Source: Erwinia pyri
Lineage (GTDB): Bacteria > Pseudomonadota > Gammaproteobacteria > Enterobacterales > Enterobacteriaceae
NCBI RefSeq assembly: GCF_030758455.1
Contig: NZ_CP132353.1
Location: 2,666,001 to 2,730,000, forward strand
Length of the DNA stretch: 64,000 bases
Direction: 5' to 3'
In this document: one piece after another, positions 48,564-58,092 of the stretch
Numbering within the stretch: position 1 is the first letter of the stretch
Layout of the letters: every line of letters starts with the position of its first letter
The notes under the pieces: model-generated
Told to the model about the DNA's origin: nothing
Databases searched by the model: none
The model's input: only the letters and a program-made list of their open reading frames with translations
Translations under genes and position numbers: made by a program

Positions 48564-49973
48564 ATGGCCAGTATTTCTTCGTTGGGTATCGGTTCAGGCC
48601 TCGATCTTGCTTCTATTCTCGACAGCCTGCAGGCTTCAGAGAAATCGGCCTTAACGCCTATCTCTACCCAGCAGTCTTCTTATACGGCAAAGTTAAGCGC
48701 CTACGGCACACTGAAAAGCGCTTTAACGACGTTCCAGACTGCTAACACCACGCTGAACAATGCAGACCTGTTTAGCTCAACAAAAACCACCAGCAGCTCC
48801 ACGGCTTTTAGCGCAACCACAGCGGCCGGTGCCGTAGCGGGTAAATATACGGTTAGCGTCTCTCAGCTGGCAGCTGCGCAAACGCTGACTTCTGCAGTGC
48901 AGACCAGCAACACCACTGCACTGGCTACTTCAGACAGCACTATTACTATTCAGCAGGCGAATGGTAAAGATGCGGTTACCGTCTCCGTTTCCGCAGCCAA
49001 CTCTTCGCTGACCGGTATTCGCGACGCCATTAACAAATCTGATGCCGGCGTCACCGCCAGTATTATTAAAGTTAGCGATGGCAGCTATCGCCTGTCGATG
49101 ACCTCTGATGACACCGGCACCGATAACGCGATGACGTTAAGCGTGACCGGCGACAGCGCCCTGCAGAGCATGCTCAACTACGACGGCAGCTCCGCCAGCA
49201 ATATGACGCAGAGCGTTGAAGCGAAAAACGCCCTGCTAACCGTGAACAACGTAGCGATTGAGAACAGCAGCAACACCATTAGTGATGCGCTGGAAGGGAT
49301 TACGCTTAATCTTAGCGACGTCACTACCGGCAATCAGACGCTGACTATCACTAAAGATACCTCTAAGGCTTCAAGCGCGGTCAGTGCCTGGGTAGATGCT
49401 TACAACACGCTGCAGGATTCCTTCTCCAGCCTGACAAAATATACCGCTGTAGATGCAGGTACAGACGCTCAGGATACCAGCAATGGCGCCCTGATCGGCG
49501 ACAGCACCCTGCGGACTATTCAGTCACAGCTGAAAAGCATGCTGACCAATGCGCAAAGCTCTTCGACTTACAAATCGCTGGCGCAGATTGGCGTCACTAC
49601 TGACCCTACGTCAGGCCAGCTGGAGCTGGATAGCGATAAGCTCTCCACCGCACTCTCCAGCGATCCGGATGGGGTAAAGGCGATGATCGTTGGCGATGGC
49701 AAGACCACGGGTATTGCTACCACTATCGGTACCAATATCACCAGCTGGCTCTCCAGCACCGGGATCCTGCAGGCAGCCACCGACGGCGTCAGCAAGACCC
49801 TGAATAATCTTACCCAGAAATATAACGAAGCCAGCACCCGTATCGATAACACCATTGCTCGTTATAAAACCCAGTTTACCGCTTTAGACGTGATGATCAG
49901 CAAGCTCAACAGCACCAGCAGCTACCTGACCAGCCAGTTCGATACGTCAAGCAGTTCTTCAAGTACTAAGTAA
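48564..49973 (+). CDS. fliD: FliD, flagellar filament cap
   Basis: A 469-residue hook-associated protein 2 that caps the filament and folds incoming flagellin. The N-terminus ISSLGIGSGLDLASILDSLQ is characteristic, with D2/D3 domains in the middle. The C-terminal coiled-coil region contains NLTQKYNEASTRIDNTIARY and a Ser/Thr-rich end. AAAGGAAA precedes the ATG. It is the first gene of fliDST and follows a sigma-28 promoter. Confidence 0.96.
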   Translation: MASISSLGIGSGLDLASILDSLQASEKSALTPISTQQSSYTAKLSAYGTLKSALTTFQTANTTLNNADLFSSTKTTSSSTAFSATTAAGAVAGKYTVSVSQLAAAQTLTSAVQTSNTTALATSDSTITIQQANGKDAVTVSVSAANSSLTGIRDAINKSDAGVTASIIKVSDGSYRLSMTSDDTGTDNAMTLSVTGDSALQSMLNYDGSSASNMTQSVEAKNALLTVNNVAIENSSNTISDALEGITLNLSDVTTGNQTLTITKDTSKASSAVSAWVDAYNTLQDSFSSLTKYTAVDAGTDAQDTSNGALIGDSTLRTIQSQLKSMLTNAQSSSTYKSLAQIGVTTDPTSGQLELDSDKLSTALSSDPDGVKAMIVGDGKTTGIATTIGTNITSWLSSTGILQAATDGVSKTLNNLTQKYNEASTRIDNTIARYKTQFTALDVMISKLNSTSSYLTSQFDTSSSSSSTK

Positions 49974-49984
49974 AAGGAGAGAAA

Positions 49985-50392
49985 ATGTATAGCGCAAGCG
50001 GCACCAAAGCCTATGCAAAAATCGGTGTGGAAAGCGCAGTGATGAGCGCCACGCCGGATCAACTGGTTACGCTGTTGTTTGACGGGGCGCTCAGCGCCCT
50101 GGTTCGCGCCCGGTTATTTTTGCTGGATGGCAACATCGTTGGCAAAGGAGAGTCTCTCTCCAAAGCCATCAACATTATCGAAAATGGCCTGAAGCAGGGG
50201 CTGGAAGAGCACAGCGGCGACGAGCTGGCTGATAATCTTGCCGGACTCTATCGCTATATGGTTCATCGCCTGATAAAAGCTAATTTGCATAATGACGCAG
50301 AAGCGATTCTGGAAGTCGAAACGTTGCTGCGCAACATCGCCGACGCCTGGAAAGAAGTTTCTGGAACTACCGCCCTTCAGGACGCCGTTTAA
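49985..50392 (+). CDS. fliS: FliS, flagellin export chaperone
   Basis: A 135-residue helical chaperone that binds the flagellin C-terminus in the cytosol and prevents early polymerisation. Typical segments are MYSASGTKAYAKIGVES, TPDQLVTLLFDGAL and LYRYMVHRLIKANLHND. It starts 11 bases after fliD, with AAAAGGAGA upstream, and its stop is directly followed by the fliT ATG. Confidence 0.96.
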   Translation: MYSASGTKAYAKIGVESAVMSATPDQLVTLLFDGALSALVRARLFLLDGNIVGKGESLSKAINIIENGLKQGLEEHSGDELADNLAGLYRYMVHRLIKANLHNDAEAILEVETLLRNIADAWKEVSGTTALQDAV

Positions 50393-50761
50393 ATGAATAT
50401 TGCTCCGCAACTGCTTACGATTTACCAACAGTTATTGGTCCTCAGCCAGTCGATGTTACGCCTGGCAAGCGAGGGTAAATGGGATGAATTGATTGAAATG
50501 GAAGTCGATTACGTCAGTGCGGTTGAAATTCTGGCGGAAAGCACCAGGCATTCCCCAGTTCCTAAGCAGACGCAGGATCAGCTGCAGCCTGTCCTGCGTC
50601 ATATCCTGAACAACGAAGCCGAAGTGAAAAGCCTGTTACAGTCGCGGATGAGCGAACTTTCTTCGCTGATTGGCCAGGCTACACGCCAGAAATCCGTGAA
50701 TAAAGCGTACAGCGGAATGCAAGGCGTTGTCCTGTTTCCCCAGGGATCACCAGGCGTTTAA
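50393..50761 (+). CDS. fliT: FliT, flagellar export chaperone
   Basis: A 122-residue chaperone for FliD that also antagonises FlhDC in Salmonella. It has the FliT layout: an N-terminal helix with TIYQQLLVLSQSMLRLA, WDELIEMEVDYVSAVE, and a helix-rich C-terminal half ending in a phage-like loose tail. The ATG abuts the fliS stop, so it is translationally coupled. It is the last gene of fliDST. Confidence 0.93.
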   Translation: MNIAPQLLTIYQQLLVLSQSMLRLASEGKWDELIEMEVDYVSAVEILAESTRHSPVPKQTQDQLQPVLRHILNNEAEVKSLLQSRMSELSSLIGQATRQKSVNKAYSGMQGVVLFPQGSPGV

Positions 50762-50898
50762 AAGATCCTTTTCAGTATGAATGTGACACACTCCAGCCGG
50801 CGGGCAGAACGCTAAAATTATTTTAGCTTCTGACCCGCGCTTTTCACCCGCCCTGCTCCATACTTCATTTCCCAGCCAGATGAACCCGGAGCAAGGAC

Positions 50899-52380
50899 AT
50901 GCCTAATCCCACCCTGTTGCAATTTTTCCATTGGTACTATCCCGACGGCAGTAAATTGTGGCCCGAAGTGGCCGAACGAGCGGAGAAGCTGGCGGAGATC
51001 GGTATCACCGATGTCTGGCTTCCCCCCGCTTATAAAGGCGAGTCCGGCGGCTATTCGGTAGGCTACGACAGCTACGATCTCTTTGACCTGGGCGAGTTCG
51101 ATCAGAAAGGGTCCCGCGCCACTAAATATGGTGACAAAGAGCAGCTTATCGCCGCCGTGAAAGCGCTGCGGGCGCAGCATGTGGGCGTGATCATGGATGT
51201 GGTGCTTAACCATAAAATGGGCGCTGATGAAAAGGAGCAGGTGCAGGTCAATCGGGTCAATCCTGATAACCGCGATGAGATAGATCATGAAGCTTTTCAG
51301 GCTGAGGCCTGGACCCGATTTACCTTCCCCGAACGCGCAGGCCAGTATTCAAAGTTCGTCTGGGATTATAAATGCTTCAGCGGCGTTGATCATATTGAAA
51401 ACCCCATGGGTAATGGCGTGTTTAAAATCGTCAATGACTATACAGAGGAGGGCTGGAGCGATCAGGTTGATGATGAGCTGGGCAATTTTGATTACCTGAT
51501 GGGCGCCAACATCGATTTTCGCAACCGCGCCGTGACCAAAGAGCTGAAGTACTGGGCGCGCTGGATAATGCAGGAGATCCCCTGTACCGGTTTTCGCCTG
51601 GATGCCGTCAAACATATCCCTGCCTGGTTTTATAAAGAGTGGATTGAGCATATTCAGGAAGTGGCGGAACAGCCGCTCTTTATCGTTGCGGAATACTGGT
51701 CGCATGAGGTGGATAAACTTCAGCACTATATTAACCAGGTTGAGGGTAAAACCCTGCTGTTTGATGCCCCGCTGCAGATGAACTTCCATCTTGCCTCACG
51801 CGAGGGGGCGAATTATGACCTCAGCCAGCTGTTCAGCAATACGCTGGTGGAAAAGGATCCCTGGCATGCGGTAACGATTGTGGCTAACCATGATACGCAA
51901 CCGCTGCAATCCCTTGAAGCACCCGTCGAACCATGGTTTAAGCCGCTGGCCTATGCACTGATCCTGCTACGGGAGGAAGGCGTACCGGCGATCTTCTATC
52001 CGGACCTGTTTGGCGCCAGCTATGAAGATGAAGGCGATGATGGTGAAAGCCATAAGATTGATATGCCGGCGATCCCGGAACTGGAAGCGCTGATCCGCGC
52101 CCGACAGATCTATGCTCACGGCGTACAAACGCTCTGGTTTGATCATCCACACTGCGTGGCGTTTGCGCGCAGTGGTACAGAGGAACATCCGGGCTGCGTG
52201 GTGATTATGTCGAACAGTGATGCAGGCGAGAAAACGCTGCCGCTGGGCGAGGCGCTGGCAGGAAAAACCTGGCGGGATTATCTGGGCCATCAGCAGGAGA
52301 CGGTAACTGCAGACGATGGCGGAACGGCGCTTTTCCGCTGCAATGCGGGAAGCGTAAGCGTCTGGGTGCTAACGGAATAG
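50899..52380 (+). CDS. amyA: AmyA, cytoplasmic alpha-amylase
   Basis: A 493-residue GH13 alpha-amylase without signal peptide that hydrolyses internal alpha-1,4-glucans. Conserved regions are [16 protein letters not shown], the nucleophile in [11 protein letters not shown], the acid/base in [10 protein letters not shown], and the transition-state Asp in [11 protein letters not shown]. Length matches E. coli AmyA (495). AAGGA lies just before the ATG. It follows fliT, as in E. coli. Confidence 0.96.
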   Translation: MPNPTLLQFFHWYYPDGSKLWPEVAERAEKLAEIGITDVWLPPAYKGESGGYSVGYDSYDLFDLGEFDQKGSRATKYGDKEQLIAAVKALRAQHVGVIMDVVLNHKMGADEKEQVQVNRVNPDNRDEIDHEAFQAEAWTRFTFPERAGQYSKFVWDYKCFSGVDHIENPMGNGVFKIVNDYTEEGWSDQVDDELGNFDYLMGANIDFRNRAVTKELKYWARWIMQEIPCTGFRLDAVKHIPAWFYKEWIEHIQEVAEQPLFIVAEYWSHEVDKLQHYINQVEGKTLLFDAPLQMNFHLASREGANYDLSQLFSNTLVEKDPWHAVTIVANHDTQPLQSLEAPVEPWFKPLAYALILLREEGVPAIFYPDLFGASYEDEGDDGESHKIDMPAIPELEALIRARQIYAHGVQTLWFDHPHCVAFARSGTEEHPGCVVIMSNSDAGEKTLPLGEALAGKTWRDYLGHQQETVTADDGGTALFRCNAGSVSVWVLTE

Positions 52381-52474
52381 AGATCTGCACAGAGGAATAG
52401 TCAGCCCAAAAAGGCAGCCATTGCGTGCGTTAACCCTGCTGACGACCTGATCTGGACCAGCAGCAGAGGCAACA

Positions 52475-52506
52475 GGCCGTGCGAAGCCAGCCGCACGGCT
52501 TTTTTA
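52475..52506 (+). terminator. Terminator of amyA
   Basis: A GCCGTGCG / CGCACGGC stem with an 8-base loop is followed by a T-run, between the convergent amyA and yedD genes. Confidence 0.88.
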
Positions 52507-52509
52507 TTA

Positions 52510-52998
52510 TCAGGATTTGGCGTTTTTCATCATCATTTTATGATGTTTTTTGCTGCCCACATCCTTAGAGGTCTGGGGCTGCTCTTGCGCAGGCGCTGTC
52601 TGATTCTGTGCCTCCAGCGCAGCCTGGCATTCCGCCGTTGGGTTTTGCACTTTTTGCAGCGTCAGCTTGTCGTAATGCAGCTCCATACCTTCCAGCTCCA
52701 GCGGCATCACCCGAACCTGGTTATTAACGTTAACCCAGTCGCCTTTGAACAGCGTTACTTTACCGGGTTTGGCAATTACGCGCTGCCATTGGCGGCAATC
52801 CAGCGTATCGCCCTCTGCGGTAATAATCAGGCTGGCGATCGCTTCCTTACTGACTAACCCTTTTTGCGCGCCCATGGTCTGCCAGTTGCCAACCAGGCTG
52901 GCTGGAGGAGGCGTTTTCACCGCGCTCTGATAGTTGGGAATATCCGCACAGCCGGTGAGCGCGACGGTCGCCAGCGTCATAATCATCCACTTTTTCAT
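52510..52998 (-). CDS. yedD: YedD-type outer-membrane lipoprotein
   Basis: A 162-residue lipoprotein. The lipobox LTGC follows a short hydrophobic signal, and the core segments SLVGNWQTMGAQKGLVSKEA and EGDTLDCRQWQRVIAKPGK match E. coli YedD. The start at 52998 has AGG eight bases upstream; ATGs at 53019 and 53004 are less well placed. It is about 25 residues longer than E. coli YedD because of a C-terminal Gln/Pro linker and a Lys/His/Met-rich end (KKHHKMMMKNAKS). YedD has a role in envelope integrity that is not well defined. Confidence 0.9.
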   Translation of the reverse strand: MKKWMIMTLATVALTGCADIPNYQSAVKTPPPASLVGNWQTMGAQKGLVSKEAIASLIITAEGDTLDCRQWQRVIAKPGKVTLFKGDWVNVNNQVRVMPLELEGMELHYDKLTLQKVQNPTAECQAALEAQNQTAPAQEQPQTSKDVGSKKHHKMMMKNAKS

Positions 52999-53165
52999 TT
53001 TCATTTCCTGATTCTGCATTCAGGCGCTACGTTATAATTTCTCCTTAATTACCGCAAGCTGCATCATGTTCTCCCGCTCAGTTAATGCCCGCTCTTCCGC
53101 CCCGGCATTCCCCCGCCCTCTGCGGGCGTGTAAACTACGTTTATTACCGACAGCAGGATAGAGTG

Positions 53166-53489
53166 ATGAAAAGTATTGAAGAGTATTACGCCACGGCACG
53201 GGATCTTTTTCTGGAAGCTCACCCGGAAATCAAAAGCGGCATTGCGCAATTAAGCGCGGAAAATGCCGCCTCGCTGGGAATGTCGCTATCCCAGTTACAG
53301 AATATGCAGGCTGACCGGGCTTATGCTGCTTTCACTCGCGAAAAGAAACTGGATGGCATGCTCTTCGCCATCCAGCTGGCTGAACCCGATAAAGCCGTGG
53401 CGGCCGAAGCTATCGAAGCTTATCTGCGTCAGCACGCTGCGGCACTCGGCATGAGCTGGGAAGAATTTTGTATTAAGAACGAACTGTAA
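53166..53489 (+). CDS. DUF6388-like small cytoplasmic protein
   Basis: A 107-residue acidic helical protein. The start EYYATARDLFLEAHPEIKS and the C-terminal AAALGMSWEEFCIKNEL match the DUF6388 family as I recall it from Enterobacterales and Pseudomonas. No function is known. The ATG at 53166 has AGGA seven bases upstream; the frame extends 27 codons further without support. It stands alone between yedD and a diguanylate cyclase gene. Confidence 0.75.
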   Translation: MKSIEEYYATARDLFLEAHPEIKSGIAQLSAENAASLGMSLSQLQNMQADRAYAAFTREKKLDGMLFAIQLAEPDKAVAAEAIEAYLRQHAAALGMSWEEFCIKNEL

Positions 53490-53501
53490 ATTCCCCTGCG
53501 G

Positions 53502-53531
53502 CTGGTCTCTTTTCGGGCCAGCCCTGTTTTA
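53502..53531 (+). terminator. Probable terminator after the DUF6388-like gene
   Basis: GGCTGG and CCAGCC pair around a 12-base loop, followed by CTGTTTT; moderate quality. Confidence 0.5.
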
Positions 53532-53890
53532 ACGTCGCCCACCTTGCTCAGTTCCTGCGCTTGCTCAGAATGCTCTCAAAGGCCTGACGGCAGCATATTA
53601 TCGTTCGATAAAAGAAACTGATTACGATATATATGCTGACACCAGCCTGTGACATTGCAGCAACCCCGTAAGCATTAATAAACTTTGGCAGTGATTGAAA
53701 TAAACAAGCCTTAGCGATATTCTGAACGGCACTTCCGCCATATTAAGAAAATTCTTAAAGGATTGCTTTGCCGCCGCTTCTCACGTATGTTGTGCGCGCG
53801 GTTTGACGGTGGAAAACCTGCACATCAAGCCCGCACACGGCAGTTACCGCGCGGTTTCTCTTCGCCGGACTCCTGTAAGAACCTTGAGTC
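53532..53890. other. Intergenic region upstream of the diguanylate cyclase gene
   Basis: About 360 bases that must contain the promoter of the cyclase gene. A minus-strand frame overlaps the right part (53755-54084), but its product is Arg-rich and unconvincing. I see no other feature. Confidence 0.4.
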
Positions 53891-55291
53891 ATGAATATGC
53901 AACTGAATAAATATAAGTTTGACCAGGTGATATTCCTGTTTCTTCTGGCATTGTGTTTAGCGGCCCTGGGCCTGCAGTGTCGCACCTTGCAGGCCCTTTC
54001 TCTTTTCTGGCCCTGCAATGCTCTGCTTTTAGGCCTGCTTATTCGTTTCCCCCGTTTTGATACGCTCTCCAGTCTGCCAGCCATCTATTTCGGTATGGTC
54101 TTCGCGGACGTTTTATACGGCACCCCTGTTAGCGTTTCGCTGGGCTTAGACGCAGCGAATATGGCTTTTATTGTGACGGGTCGGGCTGTGCTACTCTCTC
54201 CGCTCTTCACCCGCCCCTATCCACGCCGGTTGCAGGCTTTGATCAGGGTGTTTCCCGCTTCAATTATTAGCGCCGCCGTCTGTGCTGCTGTGGGCTCGTT
54301 CGCCAGCCAACGCTACTTTCATGATGACCTGCTAAAGGGCTGGATCTCCTGGTTTTGTGAACAGCTTTCCACCTCAATCCTTTTGCTGCCGCTGGTGATT
54401 ACCCTGCTGCGCAAAGATGAGCTTACCCAGTTTGTGACCGATTTACGTGAAAGTAGCCTGATGCCGCTGCTGTCGCTGCTGTTTTCCATGGTTGGGGGGA
54501 TCTATGTTGGCGGCGGCGGAAGCCTGATTTTCCCGCTGCCTGCATTAATGTGGTGTGCGGTGAGCTATCCGATATTTTTCACCTGCCTGCTGACCTTGTT
54601 CACCGGGATTGCTGAAATTACCCTGGTTGCCAGCAACGTGCTCAATATTCAGGGTTCAGACGATTTCTTTCGCATAGACAGTCTGGCTTCAGCCAGGCTG
54701 GGCGTGGCGGCAATGACCATCAGCCCGTTGATTGTGGCGCTGAGTACCACGGCCAATAAAAAGCTGGTCGCCAGAATTACCCAACGCGCGGACTATGACT
54801 TTTTGACCGGCGCCCTTACCCGCAGCGGACTCTCGTCACGGCTGGCTGCGCTGGCAACCCGACGTAACAAGCAGAACAGCTTTTACGGTGCAGCTTTTGT
54901 GATTGATATCGATCGGTTTAAAAGCATCAACGATACCTATGGACATGCTGCCGGCGATATTGTGCTGGCGAAAACGGTTGAGTGTATCCGGCAGTCGCTG
55001 CAGCAGACGGCGATTATCAGCAGGATGGGAGGGGAGGAGTTTCTGGTGCTTATTGAGGGGATTTCTCAGCCAAGAGCTTATCTGCTGGCCGATCGTCTGC
55101 GCCAGAGCATTGAGCGCAACGCCATCGTACTGAACAATATCAATCTTAACGTCACGGTGAGCATCGGCATCAGCACGCTGAATATTACCGATCCCACCAG
55201 TCTGGATGAGTCAATCAAGCATGCAGATGAACAGCTCTACATTGCCAAAACCAGCGGCAGGAACCGGGTCAGTCCCGAGTTTGTGTTATGA
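53891..55291 (+). CDS. Membrane-bound diguanylate cyclase (MASE1-like + GGDEF)
   Basis: A 466-residue inner-membrane protein. The first ~300 residues hold about eight hydrophobic segments in a MASE1-like sensor array (SLFWPCNALLLGLLIRFP near the start). A GGDEF domain follows from about residue 300 (RADYDFLTGALTRSGLSSRL, VIDIDRFKSINDTYGHAAGD). The active loop is MGGEEF, so it should make c-di-GMP. No RxxD inhibitory site is seen at the usual place. The ribosome site is weak, and ATG codons at 53891 and 53897 are both possible. The 3' end shares a bidirectional terminator with the next gene. Confidence 0.9.
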   Translation: MNMQLNKYKFDQVIFLFLLALCLAALGLQCRTLQALSLFWPCNALLLGLLIRFPRFDTLSSLPAIYFGMVFADVLYGTPVSVSLGLDAANMAFIVTGRAVLLSPLFTRPYPRRLQALIRVFPASIISAAVCAAVGSFASQRYFHDDLLKGWISWFCEQLSTSILLLPLVITLLRKDELTQFVTDLRESSLMPLLSLLFSMVGGIYVGGGGSLIFPLPALMWCAVSYPIFFTCLLTLFTGIAEITLVASNVLNIQGSDDFFRIDSLASARLGVAAMTISPLIVALSTTANKKLVARITQRADYDFLTGALTRSGLSSRLAALATRRNKQNSFYGAAFVIDIDRFKSINDTYGHAAGDIVLAKTVECIRQSLQQTAIISRMGGEEFLVLIEGISQPRAYLLADRLRQSIERNAIVLNNINLNVTVSIGISTLNITDPTSLDESIKHADEQLYIAKTSGRNRVSPEFVL

Positions 55292-55311
55292 CTCTTTAAG
55301 TTTCACAGAGC

Positions 55312-55340
55312 AAAAAAAACAACCCGCCTTAGCGGGTTGT
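55312..55340. terminator. Bidirectional terminator
   Basis: AACAACCCGC and GCGGGTTGT form a short-loop stem with an A-run on the left; strong in the minus direction, for the small coiled-coil gene. Confidence 0.85.
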
Positions 55341-55359
55341 CCTGAACTTGCTCAGCCTG

Positions 55360-55626
55360 TCAGGCTTCGTTTTCGATGCGGTTCACTTCAATTTCCATGT
55401 CCTGAATATTTTTATCCAGTTCATCCAGTAAACCGCCCTGCTTTGTCAGCAGATCGTTAATCTTCTCTGCAAACTCAGGATGCTTATACTCGCCCTGATC
55501 AAAAGCCAGCCAGTGCGCTGAAAGTGTTTCCACATTGGATTGTGCATAGTGGCGCATTTCTTTTAACTGAGAAGTCACATCACGTACGTGGTCGGTCGGA
55601 GATTTATGTTCTTCGTTATCACTCAT
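55360..55626 (-). CDS. Hypothetical 88-residue coiled-coil protein
   Basis: An 88-residue acidic, soluble protein predicted to be almost entirely helical, with heptad-like leucines in LLTKQGGLLDELDKNIQDME. The start at 55626 has AAGGA seven bases upstream; an upstream in-frame ATG lacks one. A strong terminator follows. No family is recognised. It borders the phage-derived segment but its composition resembles the core genome. Confidence 0.7.
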   Translation of the reverse strand: MSDNEEHKSPTDHVRDVTSQLKEMRHYAQSNVETLSAHWLAFDQGEYKHPEFAEKINDLLTKQGGLLDELDKNIQDMEIEVNRIENEA

Positions 55627-55756
55627 GCAATTATCCTTCTGGGTTAAAAAAGCACTCATAAATTCTGACCGTCGCGGTTAGCAGAAGTTCATTAACACTT
55701 TTTTAACCAGACGGCACCAGACAAAAAAGGCCGCCATCGCTGGCGGCCAGTATGCC

Positions 55757-57505
55757 CTAAAAATAGGCAATTTTACGGTCTGTTCCGTTAATGTTGACGG
55801 TAATGTATCCCGCAGCCGTCGTCGTGGCAGGTGCGGTAGCCGCGGTAGTGGCCACGGTCAAAACCCCTTTCTCATTTGCGCCGATCCCTGCCAGTCCGTT
55901 ATGCAGGCTCATCCTTGCATTCGGCGACGTTGTACCGATAGTGGTGGTATCGGTGACTTCACTTAAATCTGGGGTAAAGAGGTTACACTCCCCCGATTCG
56001 AACCGCGTAGGGCCGGTCGATTTAAGGTTAAACATCATATCTCCGCTGCCCGCTTTCAGTTTCACCCAGATTTCAGCGTAGGTAAGACCAATCCTGTTCA
56101 GCTTCACGTCCAGTACCGCCGGCGAACCCTTATGCTGGATATCCGCGTAAACCGCCGTGGCGCAGCGCGAAATATTCAGCCAGGTCAGACAGGAAGAGAC
56201 GGCAGTGACCGGACTGCCGGCGGTGCCGCTAATCACGGCGTTGCTGACTTTACTGATCATCTCAATCACCCACTGCTGATTGTCTTTCGGCATGTTGACT
56301 TTGCCCAGCTTGTACCATTTGTCCACTGTTGAGGTATTGGTCACCTTAAAGCCGGTGTACCAGCCCGCTTTCATGGATCCGGTCATGGTGGTGCCGAAGT
56401 TTTCATCACGGCGCCAGCCATATTCATAACCGGATAACCAGCGCCCGCTGGCGGTGTCCAGCGTAAGCTTCGAGCCAGCCTGCAGATTGAGCTGACGAAG
56501 CTGCACACGGCCATTACTCATATCGAGCGGATTGGCACAATCCTCCAGGCTGAGCGCATCGACAATCCATTGCCCCTCACTGAGCGTGCCGGGGAAACGG
56601 GTGTGCTCAATCCAGACGTTGTGCAGGACACCCTGCGTAACGCGCGGCATATAGAGCGTGGCATCCCCAAAGCCCGTCTGGAAATTAGCGTTAGTGATCT
56701 CAACTGCGGTGGAGTGATCCCAGACGCCCGCAGCGGTGTCAGACCAGCCGATATCCAAAACTCTGCCGTAAGTATTCAGCGTATAAATTTGATCGAATTT
56801 AGTATCAAGCGTATCAAGCAGTTTGATCACCGTCCCGCCGTTGTTCTGCGCCCTGAAGCTGGTGACCAGCACCGACTGTCCCGCCACGATGGTGTTTTCA
56901 AAGAACGGCTGCTGGTTAGTACACATCGTGGCTGTGATAGCCCCCTTGTTGGCCGCCGTATCTGTTGTCGCCTGGCCATTCCAGCAAATTCCCTTGATTG
57001 CCGTACGCCGTGCCTGAACTTTGAACACCGGTGACGAGGATTTGTTGGAGATAATCGTGGTGCGCGGCATCCCGCCGTGCGGATTGTGGGCACCAAAAAT
57101 ATAGAAGAACGGCATCTCGCTACTGGAATAATCGATCGGGTTAATAAGGAATTTGCCTGAAGGAAAACGCACGCCCAGACTTTTAGCATTATTGTTGTAG
57201 CTCTGCGCCCATGCCATCATCAGCTTAAAGGCGCCGCTGTCATCCGTGACGCCATCCCCTTTCCCACCGAAATGGTAGAGATTTAAGTCATCCGGATCGT
57301 TGATCACGCGTTTCCAGTAAAAACCGTTGCCTGCAGCTAAGGTACCCGAATCATCAACCACGGTAGTGGTGCTGATAAAACCGACAAAGTCGCCGCCGCC
57401 GCGAAACGTTGAGTCCTTATCGTAATAGCGGCGTAACAGGGCCAGGTCGCCAGATTTAGTTGGCGCGGTAGTTCTCAGTTCTGCAAATGAATTAACTTCA
57501 ATCAT
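55757..57505 (-). CDS. Phage tailspike, probable polysaccharide depolymerase
   Basis: A 582-residue protein. The N-terminal ~75 residues end in LNLYHFGGKGDGVTDDSGAF, the start motif of right-handed beta-helix (pectate-lyase-like) tailspikes. A long middle has the G/N/T-rich turns of a beta-helix. The C-terminal region includes AGYITVNINGTDRKIAYF, a tail-protein ending common in enterobacterial prophages. It may cleave an exopolysaccharide of the amylovoran/stewartan type, but no catalytic pair was identified. GGAGG lies five bases before the ATG. It is the last gene of the lysis cassette; no other tail genes are present. Confidence 0.8.
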   Translation of the reverse strand: MIEVNSFAELRTTAPTKSGDLALLRRYYDKDSTFRGGGDFVGFISTTTVVDDSGTLAAGNGFYWKRVINDPDDLNLYHFGGKGDGVTDDSGAFKLMMAWAQSYNNNAKSLGVRFPSGKFLINPIDYSSSEMPFFYIFGAHNPHGGMPRTTIISNKSSSPVFKVQARRTAIKGICWNGQATTDTAANKGAITATMCTNQQPFFENTIVAGQSVLVTSFRAQNNGGTVIKLLDTLDTKFDQIYTLNTYGRVLDIGWSDTAAGVWDHSTAVEITNANFQTGFGDATLYMPRVTQGVLHNVWIEHTRFPGTLSEGQWIVDALSLEDCANPLDMSNGRVQLRQLNLQAGSKLTLDTASGRWLSGYEYGWRRDENFGTTMTGSMKAGWYTGFKVTNTSTVDKWYKLGKVNMPKDNQQWVIEMISKVSNAVISGTAGSPVTAVSSCLTWLNISRCATAVYADIQHKGSPAVLDVKLNRIGLTYAEIWVKLKAGSGDMMFNLKSTGPTRFESGECNLFTPDLSEVTDTTTIGTTSPNARMSLHNGLAGIGANEKGVLTVATTAATAPATTTAAGYITVNINGTDRKIAYF

Positions 57506-57644
57506 AATAACCTCCGGGGCAATAAGCCGTTGCTAATCGCCTTAATGAATTAAATGAATAAAAGAAAAAAGATAACAAAGAGAATTAAGAAAAGAGAATC
57601 AAAGCTCCCTGACTACCACCACCTACTCCTTAAGAGGTGATGCC

Positions 57645-57878
57645 CTACTCTTTTTTAGCTGCGCAGACTTTATTCCACGCATCATTGTGAATATTAATTT
57701 CTTTTACGGTTCTGATATCCATAACCTGCCAGTCCTTACCATAAGTTTTGATAGGGTTAAATAAAGTACAGGAGGAATCGGAGACCATTTGCGGGTTATT
57801 GCGAGTTGTTATATGACGAGTCGCGCAGCTTGTTACGAGCGTCATCATCATTAAGCACATTATTACTTTCCTGGACAT
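57645..57878 (-). CDS. Rz1-like outer-membrane spanin lipoprotein
   Basis: A 77-residue lipoprotein with signal MCLMMMTLVTSC and the lipobox Cys near residue 18. Its first 83 bases lie inside the end of the Rz-like gene in another frame, the arrangement typical of Rz/Rz1 pairs. Unlike lambda Rz1 it is not proline-rich, so the call rests on lipobox, size and nesting. It is expected to join the i-spanin across the periplasm and fuse the membranes in the final lysis step. Confidence 0.65.
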   Translation of the reverse strand: MSRKVIMCLMMMTLVTSCATRHITTRNNPQMVSDSSCTLFNPIKTYGKDWQVMDIRTVKEINIHNDAWNKVCAAKKE

Positions 57879-58092
57879 CTTTCACCGCCTTAATATCCTG
57901 AGCCTGTTTGTTGGCCACTATGGCAATACGGTCAGTTTCTTCCTGTGCGGCCGCCACGTCAGAGCGGGCTTTTTGCTGCACTTTGCCGATTTTTTTACCG
58001 CCAAACCAGCTGGCTACCAGCGCCACCAGCACCACACCGATCCCGGCGAGAATATGCCAGCTACCGCTGAACAGAGCGAAAAATGTACTCAT
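57796..58092 (-). CDS. Rz-like inner-membrane spanin
   Basis: A 98-residue protein with one N-terminal membrane segment (WHILAGIGVVLVALVASWFGG) followed by a charged helical, coiled-coil-like stalk rich in Ala, Gln, Asp and Lys. This topology, the overlap with a lipoprotein gene and the position after a holin and endolysin indicate an i-spanin. Its ATG overlaps the stop of the holin-like gene (ATGA). Confidence 0.7.
   Translation of the reverse strand: MSTFFALFSGSWHILAGIGVVLVALVASWFGGKKIGKVQQKARSDVAAAQEETDRIAIVANKQAQDIKAVKDVQESNNVLNDDDARNKLRDSSYNNSQ

Noticed and set aside
53755..54084. 109-codon minus-strand frame overlapping the diguanylate cyclase start
   Set aside because: Arg/Lys/Ala-rich product antisense to a clear gene, without ribosome site.
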